Below, in pieces: positions 12,701 to 22,330 of a stretch of DNA of 64,000 bases (position 1 is its first letter; every line of letters begins with the position of its first letter). The position numbers and the translations under genes are program-made. Source of the stretch: Protonemura montana (lineage: Eukaryota > Arthropoda > Insecta > Plecoptera > Nemouridae); NCBI GenBank assembly GCA_947568835.1, contig OX387612.1:5766001-5830000 (forward strand), read 5' to 3'. The notes under the pieces were generated by a model. That model was not told the DNA's origin. It did not search any database and was given only the letters and a program-made list of their open reading frames with translations.

Positions 12701-15700
12701 TATATTTCAGGTATTTACCTGTCGAAAAGGGGTAGGGATAGGTACGCGAGTTGGTAACACGGCTTCGATGGTCGTTGACACATGACACGATGAACATGAA
12801 TCGAACAAGGCGGCCTAATAAAAGCATTCTAAAAAAACCTCTTAATGCCACTTGATAATTTTTAAACTCAATGCTACTGAGATGAAGGAATACACTACAC
12901 CACAGAGCATAGTACACGTTGATGCAAATAGCAGAAAAGAATTAAATAATAGGTTATGTGAGATCTGATTTACATTGCAAACGCTTGCAATGCGCGGGGG
13001 AGTAGTGTTCCTAATAATTAAATAACAGGCTCTATCAACCTTATTCTGTACATGCCAATCGGTTTCCTACCTTGGATAACGGCGAAGCCGGCGTGAGGGT
13101 TAATAACCATAAGAAACCGAAAGACACACGAGCCAGCTTCGAGAGCATTTTGCTACAAAAACACAACACACGATAAATGTATATTTGATAAAAGTTTAAA
13201 TTCCTCGAAAACGATTTGAGCACTTGACTATAAAAACGACTATTTAATAACACGACGGATAAATCATAGCACATGTGCTTCACTCGGCTTGGTCAAATAG
13301 TATTACGCATAAATTATCAACCACGTTAGAACTCGATCACTGTTATGCACTGACTGACCAACTGACATGCTGTTCAACCTGTCACCACTTTTATTCAATA
13401 CCCAATCGACTCTTCCAAACCTGTATGACCGATTTACCCTGCTCTGACCTCTAACCCATACTAACAATAACAAAGCTAGTGTATTTCTACCCATAAGTAC
13501 ACTTAATTCTAAAACATATTGACCCGAAAGATAGATGATAAAAGTAACCAACTTTTGGCTTTGATGAAATTACGAATGCTTGTATAATATATCGTGGCTA
13601 TTTACATTTTTAAATGATACATTAATATAAGAAACGTAATTATAAGTTCCATGGGAGCGGAGGAATGGAAACAGAGAATTTTTTTCAAAATAAGTAAACT
13701 CATATTGAAAGATAAATTGGAGTTACCTGATCTCAAATAACCTCGATAGAGCATAGGATCCAGCCAGCTGATCTCAAATAACCTGGATAGAGCATAGGAT
13801 CCAGCCAGCAGATCTCAAATAATCTGGATATAGCATAGGATCCAGTCAGGTGATCTCAAATAACCTGGATAGAGCATAGGATCCAGCCAGCTGATCTCAA
13901 ATAACCTGGATAGAGCATAGGATCTAGCCAGCTGATTTCAAATAACCTGGATGGTGCAGGATCAAGCCAGCTGATCAAAATCGAAGATAGGCAATTAATT
14001 TTTATCAAATATTAGCAGTCCCTCAATTCGAGTTGTCCGTGGGATTGCAATGCTAATTTTAGAGTTCTTGAAATACATTTTCAACCAATTTTGACCATTC
14101 AAGTGCTGAAAAATACCTAAGCAATGATGAAAACTCCTCAACTTGATATTATTTTGTTTACATCTCAAAGCGTTGCGTCTAATATTCCATTTTCTCTTCA
14201 CAGGACTCCAAGATCGGAATCTACCAGAAGATGTGGAGATTCATGGACTCAAAGAGGTCGGCAGTGTTCGTCGAGACGTACGACGACGGGGTGAAGAGGG
14301 TGCTGGAAGGGGACTACGCGTTCCTGATGGAGTCCACCATGTTGGACTACGCGGTCCAGAGGGACTGTAATCTAACGCAGATCGGTGGTCTGCTGGACTC
14401 GAAGGGATACGGCATAGCCACGCCTAAAGGTTCGACAGGATTTTGTAGTTTTGGGTTAGAGAAAAGTTAGTTTGGTGGCATAGTTGAAGGTCCGAAGGCA
14501 TATCCAATGGTTAGATCTACTGTCTGGTAATCCCTTGAACATTTCTTCAAAATCGGATCAGGTATTGAGCCTTAAAAAGTAGACGTAAGTTGACTTATTG
14601 TTCTTGAAATATCTCTTTAAGACAAGCTAATTCTGGTGTTCCTTTGGCTGCAGCGCTCGCGGGTCTTTTGCCCCTTTTTACCCTTCCTTGTCAGTGGCAC
14701 GGGCAGAAGTCATTCACTAAAACTTTGCAAATTACTTGAAAAGAGTTGAAAAACAAGTAATCCGTGTCTGGCATCCGACAGTTCATCACAATGTTAAAGT
14801 AATGGGTAGGTGAAACAAGGGTTACCATGGCAATCTAAAACAAGTAACCCGTGCCCGGCATCGGACAGTTCATCACAATGTTAAAGTAATGGGTGGGTGA
14901 AACAAGGGTTGTCACGGCAATCTAAAACAAGTAACCCGTGCCCGGCATCTGGCAGTTCATCACAATGTAATAGTAATGGGTGGGTGAAACAAGGGTTATC
15001 ATGGCAATCTAAAACAAGTAACCCGTGCCCGGCATCGGGCAGTTCATCACAATGTAATAGTAATGGGTGGGTGAAACAAGGGTTGTCATAGCAATCTAAA
15101 ACAAGTAACCAGTGCCCGGCATCGGGTAGTTTATCACAATGTAATAGTAATGGGTGGGTGAAACAAGGGTTGTCATGGCAATCTAAAACAAGTAACCCGT
15201 GCCCGGCATCGGGCAGTTCATCACAATGTAATAGTAATGGGTGGGTGAAACAAGGATCGTCACGGCAATCCAAATCAAGTAACCCGTGCCCGGCATCAGA
15301 CAGTTCATCACAATGTAATAGTAATGGGTGGGTGAAACAAGGGCTGTCATGGCAATCTAAAACAAGTAACCCGTGCCCGGCATCGGACAGTTCATCACAA
15401 TGTAATAGTAATGGGTGGGTGAAACAAGGGTTGTCATGGCAATCTAAAACATGTAACCCGTGCCCGGCATCGGGCAGTTCATCACAATGTAATAGTAATG
15501 GGTGGGTGAAACAAGGGTTGTCATGGCAATCTAAAACAAGTAACCCGTGCCCGGCATCGAGCAGTTCATCACAATGTAATAGTAATGGGTGGGTGAAACA
15601 AAGGTTGTCATGGCAATCTGAAACAAGTAACCCGTGCCCGGCACCGGGCATCGAACATGCAAACCTAATCCAGACTTAAATGCATTAATTCCCATCTCCC

Positions 15701-18700
15701 TGCAGGTTCAGTTTGGCGAGACAAGATCTCGCTGGCGATCCTGGAGCTGCAGGAGAAGGGGGTGATCCAGATCTTGTACGACAAGTGGTGGAAGAACACT
15801 GGAGACGTGTGCAACAGAGATGACAAGAGCAAAGAGTCGAAGGCCAACGCACTAGGCGTAGAAAATATCGGTACGTTGAATAGAAGTTCGTTTTATTTCA
15901 GTGTTTACAAAACAAATATGTGTGAAAATGTTTTAAGTCACGGAGGGAGAAGGCAATGATCTTTACTTAAAAACAGAACTTAATTTAAAAAAAAATATTT
16001 TATTTGGTATTTCTGTGTAAATACTTTGTTTTGATCCAAATTATCTTTTTACTCATCCAGAAAGCCTGATGGCCTCATGGTTTTTAGACTCATATCTACT
16101 TTAACTAATCTTAGCACTAGTTTTGGGAAACACTTTTTTAACTGGGTTTTGAATGCAAAGTGAAGACTGAAGAACTGAAGTGAAGAATTCTTCAATTATA
16201 GCATTCAAACCCCAGTTTAAAAAGTGTTTGTTCTTGTTGTCTTTTTGACAGATATCTGTTCTTGTTAAACAGGTGGAGTATTCGTAGTTCTTCTGTGTGG
16301 CCTTGCCTTGGCCATCTTGGTCGCAATACTAGAGTTCTGTTGGAACTCCAAGAAGAATGCTCAAACTGACAGGGTGAGTACATTTTAAAATATTGTTGGA
16401 AATATTCTCAATACATTGCACAAAATACGGTCGAATTATAATGCTTTTATTTGTTTGTAAAGTGTATTTACTATAAGCTATTAGGTACATTATAATTTCT
16501 GCTATTTTCCATTCTCTCACATTTTTCTCATTTTTCTTAATTTTTTTCATTCGTTTCATTTCATATCTTCCCAATTATTCCATTATAATTTCTCAACCCT
16601 TTTGTTAATATCCTGTGTTCCCTTCCTGGGCTTATGAATAACATATCTTTGTTCCTCGATAACGTCGATACTCATGTACGTCACTTACTAAGGTAGTTCA
16701 TTTTTATCGACAACGAAATGTAAGAAAATGTCTTGTCCAGGTAAAAAACGAATGAGACTTAGATGAAAATATTTTCTTCTGATTGACTATGGTCGATGAG
16801 TTTTTCGCTGACAGTTATTGTAAAACTTGCCCTAATGGACTTACTGCTAAATTAAGATGTGAACAGTCTGATTTCAAATTTGCGTTTGCCTTAACGTAGA
16901 TTTAATGCTCCGTTAGTTCTGAAAAGGCCTCAGTAATAGGATGAAATCTTATTTTAAATTGCAAACGCTTCCAATGCGCGAGGTATTTTATTATTAACAT
17001 CACTATAACCGTCTCAAAAATGTATGCCCAAACGCGGACTCGAACCCCGATCTCCATGGGTGGAGATCGGGGTTCGAGTCTGCCTTTGGGCATCAATTTT
17101 TGAGACGGTTATAGTGTTGTTAATAATAAAAGGCCTTAGTAACGTCACAACATACCAGTAAATAACATCCTGGCATTGATCATAGTATTTAAGCAACTGA
17201 CAGCTGATGCAAATCTGTATGTGCCACAGCAATCGCTGTGCAGCGAAATGGCCGAGGAGCTTCGTTTTGCCGTTCGCTGCCACGGATCTAGACAGCGTCC
17301 TGCGCTGCGCAGGTCCTGCACACGCTGCTCGCCGGCAGCCACCTACGTTCCAGCAGCGATGGACTTGCCACACGTCAACGGGGTGAGTGCGTCTTGGCGG
17401 TCAGGTTAGGTTAGGTACAGTAGTGGCATAGATAGAGATTATTTGTTTATTTAGTACAATTTACAACAATAATAATAAGAAAAAAAACACAGAAATTGGA
17501 TTTTATGTTGTCAATTGTTTTCTTTCAAAAATTGAGTACACATTTTTTAGCTTTCTAGGATATAATCGTATTTTTTTTATCATTTTATATCCTCTATAAA
17601 AAATTAGTACTGGGTCCAAGTTTTTTTTTTAACAAAAGTTTACATTAACCTTATATAAAAGCTTTAAAATTGCGATGTTCAACTTTTTAGTTTGTATCTG
17701 ACCAGCTGACCAGCTGACCAGCTGGGGTAACATTTTTCTGTACATGTTGATTTAAATTGCGAAATTTGGTTAAAAACGTGTGCAATTGGGTTATAATTGT
17801 TCAAAATTAAAATCTCTATCCTATTGTGACACTTTGAGGGTGATTTGAAAGCGTTTTTTTGGTGAAATATTGATAATTGTGTTTGAAATTTCCTGCCTAG
17901 GAAAATTGGAGCCATGTCTCACAGTTCGATTTTTATTTCATTCAAAACTTGCCTTTAAATGACCTGCAGCAGTTTGGTAATACTCTTCATGCATGCCTAT
18001 GAAAGTTATTGAAGAAATTGAGCACAAACGCTGTTATTTACGTTCGTTTTAAGTGAAATAGAAATAATTTTGCAAAAAGTTTGACAGATGCATTCATTTG
18101 TTTGGTTTTTTGACCACTGCAGGGTGAACGAATTCTTAAACTTATCTTTGAGGCAGTGCATTCAGGATATTCAAACGTCAAACGGGATTAGAACGTCAAA
18201 TACTTTAAGAAATCGGTTAAACATTGCTGGAAATAATTTTAAATGTTACATGGCTTCAGAGCATGACCCAACGCGACATTTCTACGCTGATTTGATGGGA
18301 TTTTCATAATAAATTTTATTTCAAACTGGGTGGCAAGGAAAGATTTTGACAGTTCTCAAACAATGTCAAACAACTTAATTACCAAAGAAACCTACATTTT
18401 GTCAATTTTAAGTGCTTATCCGTTCATTAAACATGTTTTTAGGAAGATCTGGTGGAGATGTAAAAGGTATTTCACAAGTTTCACTCCCTAAGAAATATTT
18501 CACGAAAATCTTTTGACAGCCAACGTCGTTTGTTTTCGAAATTGTCATCGTAGTCACTTTGGAATTCACAGAGTTTCCACAATGCAGTGACCCCGAGTGA
18601 CAGAAGCGGCAAATTTGAAATAAAATAAATGGGGGTACTTTTGGTTGTGGTCCCCAAAATGCACACTCCCTCAAAATCTTAAGGTGCCGTTAGGCATCGG

Positions 18701-20824
18701 GTTCTGCTAGTTAACCTTATATAAAAGCCTTAAATCTGCGATGTTCAACTTTTTAGTTTGTATCTGGCGACCGACCAGCTGGGGTAACATTTTTCTGTAC
18801 ATGTTGATTTAAATTGCGAAATTTGGTTAAAAACGTGTGCAATTGGGTTATAATTGTTCAAAATTAAAATCTCTATCCTATTGTGACACTTTGAGGGTGA
18901 TTTGAAAGCGTTTTTTTGGTGAAATATTGATAATTGTGTTTGAAATTTCCTGCCTAGGAAAATTGGAGCCATGTCTCACAGTTCGATTTTTATTTCATTC
19001 AAAACTTGCCTATTACTCACCCGCAGCAGCTCGGTAATACTGTTTATGCATGCCTATGAAAGTTATTGAAGAAATTGAGCACAAACGCTGTTATTTACGT
19101 TCGTTTTACGTGAAATAGAAATAATTTTGCAAAAAGTTTGACAGATGCATTCATTTGTTTGGTTTTTTGACCACTGCAGGGTGAACGAATTCTTGAACTT
19201 ATCTTTGCGGCAGTGAATTCAGGATATTTAAACGTCAAAAAGGATTAGAACATCAAATACTTTTTAGAAACCAGTCAAACATTGCTGGGAATAATTTTAA
19301 ATCTTACATGACTTCAGAGCACGACCCAACGCGACATTTATACGGTGATTTGATGGGATTTTCGTTTTGAATTTTATTTAAAACTGGCTGGCAAGGGAAG
19401 GTTTTGACAGTTCTCAAACAATGTCAAACAACTTAATTACCAAAGAAACTTACATTTTGTCAATTTAAGGTGCTTATCCATTCATTTAACAGGTTTTTAG
19501 TCAGATCTGGTGGAGATGTAAAAGGTATTTCACAAGTTTCACTCTCTAAGAAATATTTCACGGAAATCTTTTGACAGCCAACGTCGTTTGTTTCCGAAAT
19601 TGTCATCGTGGTCACTTTGGAATTCACAGAGTTTCCACAATGCAGTGACCCCGAGTGAAATAAACGGCAAATTTCAAATTAAATAAATGGGGGTACTTTT
19701 GGTTGTGGTCCCATTAGAGGCTTTACATTTAAACCAAAATGCTCACTCCCTCAAAAGCTTAAGGTGCCGTTAGGCATCGGGTTCTGCTAGTTCCCATTAA
19801 AATTGTAAGAGTTGAAATCAGTAAAATTTCTTAGAGGAATTCTAGTTTAGGTACCTACAGAATTGTGCGGTCACATTTTCACCCCCCATCTTCCCTCCTG
19901 TTGAAAGAAAAGAAGTGGTCATGTTCCCCAACAACATTTTTGACCGTAGTTTCAATTTAAAACATTTTTTTTCCCGAATAATACAAATTTAAACTTGGCA
20001 CACTTAAAACTGGCGTTTAATTTATAAAAGCATTTCTAAGAATTTTTAAGATAAGTCCATTTTCAAGCGACTACTTAAAAAGAACTAGCTGCGTAAATGC
20101 CTATGACGTCTTTCTTTTCATTTCGTTTCAGATTGAAAAGATAGATTGGACTTTTTGACATGACTGCTTCTTTCTCTCATTTGCCAACTACTGCCGTCAA
20201 TTGGGGCGTACGTACAAGAAAATTACTCTAGTACTTTGCTTTTGTACTTTTTTTTTTTAATATCTATTTTTTTTTTCTGTGCATGAATTTTATGATTACT
20301 ACTTTTTTATGGTTTACTGTCATTATAACATTTTCATACAAATCAAATGTCATGACAAACTCCATTGATATTCCTATTCCATTAAATCAATTTAGAATTT
20401 ATCTTGCTATGTGTCTGTGGGCCAATTTAGAGATCTTGGCACAGCTTGGTGACTTTTGATCAAAACTGGCATTTTTTCTATGGATACCATTAGCAACAAT
20501 TTGAAATATCTATTGATTAATAGTTGTCGAAATCAAAAAAAAAAACTTGGAAACACAGTTCTGAAGCAATTTTTTTTAAAGTTTGGATAAAAATATGACT
20601 TGAGATCTACCTAAAATTAGTGCAACAAAACTAATTTTGAATCAAAAAATAAAATCAACAAACGAACTTGTCCTTTTTTCCATGATAGGCCTTAACTTTG
20701 GTGCGATTCATACCCAACACCTTAAGAAATATGTAACAAACCATGATTTAATTCACAGGAGCCTGGAATTCTTCAGATGATAGAAATGAAAAAATCCTCG
20801 CTAAGCTATGATCAAGACTCATAG
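764..20824 (+). CDS. Grik2: Ionotropic glutamate receptor, kainate type (5' partial)
   Basis: Glutamate-gated cation channel subunit of the plasma membrane. Exons: 764-868 (end of S1, with the [13 protein letters not shown] motif), 1712-1969 and 5955-6230 (alternative M1/M2 exons, described separately), 10348-10545 (M3, with SYTANLAAF), 14204-14429 and 15706-15870 (S2 ligand-binding lobe), 16273-16373 (M4, [17 protein letters not shown]), 17230-17382 (cytoplasmic tail) and a final short exon 20759-20824 coding 21 residues and TAG. All junctions have AG/GT ends and matching phases (0,0,0,1,1,0,0). The N-terminal domain and start lie left of the window. The residue pattern ([36 protein letters not shown]) is that of arthropod kainate receptors; assignment to the kainate 2-like group is from memory. 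The last exon is the least certain: it rests on a good acceptor, phase 0 and a [10 protein letters not shown] motif. Confidence 0.9.
1010..1640. repeat. 70-bp minisatellite array in kainate receptor intron
   Basis: About nine tandem copies of a 70-bp unit (acagaggcgacggcgagtgt ...), with starts near 1081, 1151, 1221, 1291, 1361, 1431, 1501 and 1571 and a truncated last copy. Because 70 is not a multiple of 3 and the unit is GC-rich without stops, it creates overlapping spurious reading frames. It ends about 70-80 bp before the exon at 1712. Confidence 0.95.
1712..1969 (+). CDS. Grik2: Kainate receptor alternative exon 'R' (pre-M1, M1, pore loop; Arg at Q/R site)
   Basis: Exon of 86 codons with phase 0 at both ends, acceptor cag at 1709-1711 and donor gtgatt from 1970. 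It encodes the S1-M1 linker ([15 protein letters not shown]), M1 ([19 protein letters not shown]), the RFSPYEW motif and the pore loop [19 protein letters not shown]. The residue aligned with the AMPA/kainate Q/R site is Arg, coded CGG at 1943-1945. It is paralogous to 5955-6230, and both are flanked by compatible phase-0 exons, so each could replace the other. A 70-bp minisatellite ends about 80 bp before its acceptor. Confidence 0.9.
2270..2400. mobile_element. Family B relic fragment
   Basis: A short piece with 'gtggcacctaacccgtggtt' and 'gcttgactgctcagcagaaa', matching in reverse the 'ctgagcaaacgagccggcaa' and 'ggtaacagtaggtgccac' blocks of the other family B copies. It sits in the intron just before the 86-bp array. 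Confidence 0.5.
2470..4100. repeat. 86/87-bp minisatellite array, first locus
   Basis: Roughly nineteen copies of an 86- or 87-bp unit (acaagtaacccgtgcccggc ... tggcaatctaaa) between the two alternative exons of the kainate receptor. Units differ by one base (tgaacaagg versus tgaaacaagg), giving mixed 86- and 87-bp periods. The same unit recurs in the same orientation at 14745-15660. Reading frames inside it are repeat artefacts. Confidence 0.96.
4580..4948 (-). mobile_element. 5S-rRNA-derived SINE (SINE3-type), reverse orientation
   Basis: Read on the minus strand it starts with a 5S rRNA internal promoter region: 'cgtgagatcaccaaagttaa', 'gcaacactgcgctgggtcag', 'gtattggatgggtgac'. This matches the 5S rRNA segment GATCACCGAAGTTAAGCAGC ... 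GGATGGGTGAC. A non-5S body follows (gaccagttctgttcgggaga ... ttgtaccgtccttcggaag) and a tail with 'accaacgccatt'. It forms an inverted pair with the copy at 5535-5885. Confidence 0.85.
5535..5885 (+). mobile_element. 5S-rRNA-derived SINE (SINE3-type)
   Basis: The 5S-like head 'gtcaccgaagttaaacaaca' and 'gtattggatgggtgaccatc' is followed by the shared body and a (atc)n-rich tail ending near 'cattcaccaacgccattaga'. A frame at 5630-6097 is SINE sequence running into the Q exon, not a gene. The element ends about 70 bp before the Q-exon acceptor. Confidence 0.87.
5955..6230 (+). CDS. Grik2: Kainate receptor alternative exon 'Q' (pre-M1, M1, pore loop; Gln at Q/R site)
   Basis: Exon of 92 codons, phase 0 at both ends, acceptor ttcag ending at 5954 and donor gtgtgg from 6231. 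It encodes the same segment as 1712-1969: [15 protein letters not shown]1, RFSPYEW, then a longer Cys- and His-containing linker, and the pore loop [19 protein letters not shown]. The Q/R-site codon is CAA (Gln) at 6204-6206. The M1-M2 linker is six codons longer than in the other exon and has two extra Cys (CAC). The open frame and intact splice sites argue for function. Including both exons would give two M1/pore segments, so mutually exclusive use is inferred. Confidence 0.88.
6310..6690. mobile_element. Family B MITE-like relic
   Basis: Contains 'gctgccaaatgactacttta', 'cgcagataactcgcatttaa gactggtt', then 'gttaccacgcgttgccggct cgtttgct'. These are the same ordered blocks, in reverse, as at 330-720 and 38030-38260. 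Intronic, directly after the Q exon of the kainate receptor. Confidence 0.62.
7288..7565. mobile_element. Family A fold-back element, both arms present
   Basis: The left arm 'gatggtttttagactcgtgt ... actatttgaaatgggttttg aatgctaagtaaag ... cccgacgtttcgtaacatgt' is followed, after a short centre near 7440-7465, by its reverse complement down to 'aaacccatttcaaatagttt'. The two arms could fold into a long hairpin of more than 100 bp. No coding capacity. This is the cleanest copy in the window. Confidence 0.88.
8098..8215. mobile_element. Family A fold-back element, right arm only
   Basis: 'ctaacccttgaagaagtaac ... gttgcgaaacgtcgggaaat ... cattcaaaacccatttcaaa tagttttt' matches the right arm of the element at 7288-7565. 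The left arm is absent. The stretch 8220-10345 holds no exon that I can see; it contains only a family D tail at about 8890-8955. Confidence 0.75.
10690..10985 (-). mobile_element. Family D tRNA-derived SINE, reverse orientation
   Basis: On the minus strand, 'caagtagctcaattggttag agcaacac' resembles a tRNA A box, and a degenerate B box lies in 'gaatcgagtccccagtt'. The body contains the invertible segments 'tactcacagtcactctgatt' and 'gacactataccacgtcac' seen again at 42745-43145 and 46755-47060. It lies in the intron after the receptor M3 exon. Confidence 0.72.
11600..12225. repeat. 43-bp minisatellite array
   Basis: About fourteen tandem copies of a 43-bp unit (gtgactctgccccagtgcaa ctttcacgtg ttcgactgggcat) in the intron between the kainate receptor exons at 10348 and 14204. 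Each unit carries a CACGTG palindrome; one copy has CTCGTG instead. Degenerate flanks contain further 'gtgcaccgggag'-like pieces up to about 12420. Confidence 0.95.
12960..13022. mobile_element. Family D SINE tail fragment
   Basis: 'attgcaaacgcttgcaatgc gcggg' then 'gtgttcctaataattaaata', the shared 3' tail of family D (compare 8925-8955, 16955-17000 and 56900-56960). The surrounding stretch 12226-13720 shows no exon. Confidence 0.6.
13722..13980. repeat. 41-bp minisatellite array
   Basis: Six copies of a 41-bp unit (ctgatctcaaataacctgga tagagcatag gatccagccag) about 220 bp before the acceptor of the exon at 14204. Single diverged copies of the unit occur at about 53142-53170 (direct) and 53415-53452 (inverted) near the GEMIN5 start, so the unit also exists outside the array. 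Confidence 0.92.
14745..15660. repeat. 87-bp minisatellite array, second locus (same unit as 2470-4100)
   Basis: About ten to eleven copies of the unit at 2470-4100, here almost uniformly 87 bp. Because 87 is a multiple of 3, long repetitive open frames appear on both strands (up to 256 codons on the minus strand). They are read here as non-coding. The array lies in the intron between exons 14204-14429 and 15706-15870 and stops about 45 bp before the downstream acceptor. Confidence 0.95.
16075..16225. mobile_element. Family A fold-back element, short copy
   Basis: 'catggtttttagactcatat ... ttagcactagttttgggaaa' and 'ggttttgaatgcaaagtgaa', followed closely by the reversed 'gcattcaaaccccagtttaa aaagtgtttg'. 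It ends about 45 bp before the acceptor of the M4 exon at 16273. Confidence 0.7.
16940..17145. mobile_element. Family D SINE pair forming a palindrome
   Basis: A reverse-orientation copy (ttgcaaacgcttccaatgcg ... tcactataaccgtctcaaaa ... gcggactcgaaccccgatct) meets a forward partial copy (gtggagatcggggttcgagt ... tttgggcatcaatttttgag acggttatagtgtt). The centre, at about 17050-17070, is in the tRNA B-box region. It lies in the intron between the M4 and tail exons. Confidence 0.75.
17645..18710 (+). mobile_element. Helitron-like non-autonomous element, tandem copy 1
   Basis: A unit of about 1.07 kb runs from TTAACCTTATATAAAAGC to GGTTCTGCTAG. Its 3' end has a 4-bp stem hairpin (TGCC-gtta-GGCA), ten bases, then CTAG followed by T, the layout of a Helitron 3' end (hairpin, then CTRR). 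The 5' end does not begin with TC, so the class is tentative. No Rep/helicase frame was seen. It lies in the receptor intron 17383-20758. Confidence 0.6.
18711..19790 (+). mobile_element. Helitron-like non-autonomous element, tandem copy 2
   Basis: A directly abutting second copy of 17645-18710, starting with the same TTAACCTTATATAAAAGC and ending with the same hairpin plus CTAG, again followed by T. Differences are scattered substitutions, a shortened 'ccagctgaccagctg' motif and a 23-base insertion near 19715. By eye the copies are highly similar throughout. Confidence 0.6.
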
Positions 20825-22330
20825 TTGTTACCAACGGATGCAAGAAGAATTCTTTGTGTTCTCGAGAAACGTCGGAAAACTGTGATATCTTACAGCAACC
20901 TGGGCCCATCTGACTAGCCTAGCGAACGTAGCAGGAAGGAGACTGACTGTCCTTCGAAGAAAATCTCCGTAAAAAGTAAAAACTGTCCCCTTGACGAGAT
21001 AGCCGATACGAATCTACGCTGCTAGACAAAACGATTGTCATTTTTAAGTGTAATTGATGTGTGGACATGAATATTCTAGGTGAGATCGAGCGAATGTACT
21101 CGTCATACATAAACCGAAGCCAGTTGGATTTATCAATTTAACTTACCGATTAATGTTATATACGTGTTGGTTGTGTTTCATTTTTAAAATTGTTGTATGA
21201 TATTTTTCTTGGTTTACAATAATGGTCTACCCCAAAATAAGCGCTAGCGGAAGCGAATGGCGTGAGACGGAAGGCAGACATTAGCAAGTTTCCACAGTAA
21301 AGATACTGTGACATTATCGGAGATGTTATTAGGGATTATTATCAAAATTACCGCAAAATGTCGATGAGATACTTATTTCGATTGTAATTTTTTTTTATGT
21401 ATTGAGTGTAACCAAGGAGTAAAGCTTTGGTATGTTTTGGAAATTGTGTGGTTGATTATAAGAAAAACTATTTGAAATTGGTTTTGAATGCTAAGTAAAG
21501 AACAATTTAATTTCCTTTACTTTTCTTAGTTGTCCTTTACTTAGCATTCAAACCCCATTTCAAATAGTTTTTCTTAAAACTAGTGCTAAGGATAAAATCA
21601 AGTAGACATGAGTTTAAAAACCATCATGTGTGGTTGATTGATTTTGATATTGATAAAAGATGGTGTTAGTTTCTGAAAATAAAAAATGTTGCCAATTATT
21701 TTTCTAGTTCAAGTGACGCTAAGCTTTTTTGTTGAATGGCATCTTTTGTGTATAATCTTATTTCAAATTGAAAGTTGAATTTATTCCGTTTTGTGCCATT
21801 GGACATCTGATTCTGCTTGAACTTGTGAGTTGTGGGTGGACCTAAATACCCTAAAAGAAATCGGTAAGATAAACGAAAAAATGTTAAATTCTTATTTTTA
21901 TTTTGGATAGATCACAGACCATGATGAAATCTAAATTAAAAATGGGACTGGTTACTTTAGATAATTCTTGGTTCTCCATGTTTGTCAGAAATCTTTTTCT
22001 AACAAAAATGACGCAGGTAAGTCTAGCCGTTGACAAGTAAATAACAAGAATGAGTATCGTTAAAAAGGAGAAAAAAGCCACAAAGAAATGTATGTGACAC
22101 TAATTTATCATTGTTAAAACAGACCTGTTTATGTTATTGATAACGATACGTATCACATTGTAATTATTTCGTTGTAATCGTTATGAAATAAAAAGGAAAC
22201 AAAGTGTAGTTGATTATTTCTGCCCTTCATAAGAACTCATCAGTTTTTTATACCAAAATAGAACTGTAATTGAAATTGAAAATAATACAAAATTAATTCA
22301 ATGTAATGCAATGTGATGCAACGTAATTTT
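20825..22330. other. Convergent intergenic region (kainate receptor / MEI4)
   Basis: It separates the 3' ends of the receptor (+) and MEI4-like gene (-). It holds one family A copy (21460-21645), AT-rich sequence with candidate AATAAA signals for the + strand near 21678 and 22185, and no reading frame that I would call a gene. Confidence 0.6.
21460..21645. mobile_element. Family A fold-back element
   Basis: A short left arm 'aaaaactatttgaaattggt tttgaatgctaagtaaag' is followed within about 30 bp by the complete right arm 'tcctttacttagcattcaaa ... ctagtgctaaggataaaatc aagtagacatgagtttaaaa accatcat'. This defines one outer end of the family. Confidence 0.85.

Noticed and set aside
14881-15651. 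256-codon minus-strand frame rich in [16 protein letters not shown] repeats
   Set aside because: It is the 87-bp minisatellite read in one of its open frames. Frames exist on both strands, changes do not favour silent sites as far as I can see, and it lies inside a receptor intron.
17176-17409. Read-through end of the kainate receptor tail exon (ending VSASWRSG)
   Set aside because: A good donor (gggtgagt) lies at 17383, and a phase-0 terminal exon fits at 20759-20824. Read-through remains possible as a minor isoform.
20132-20158. Alternative terminal receptor exon coding IEKIDWTF and a stop
   Set aside because: The acceptor and phase fit, but the exon is very short and ends without any motif known to me. 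The exon at 20759 is a better candidate.
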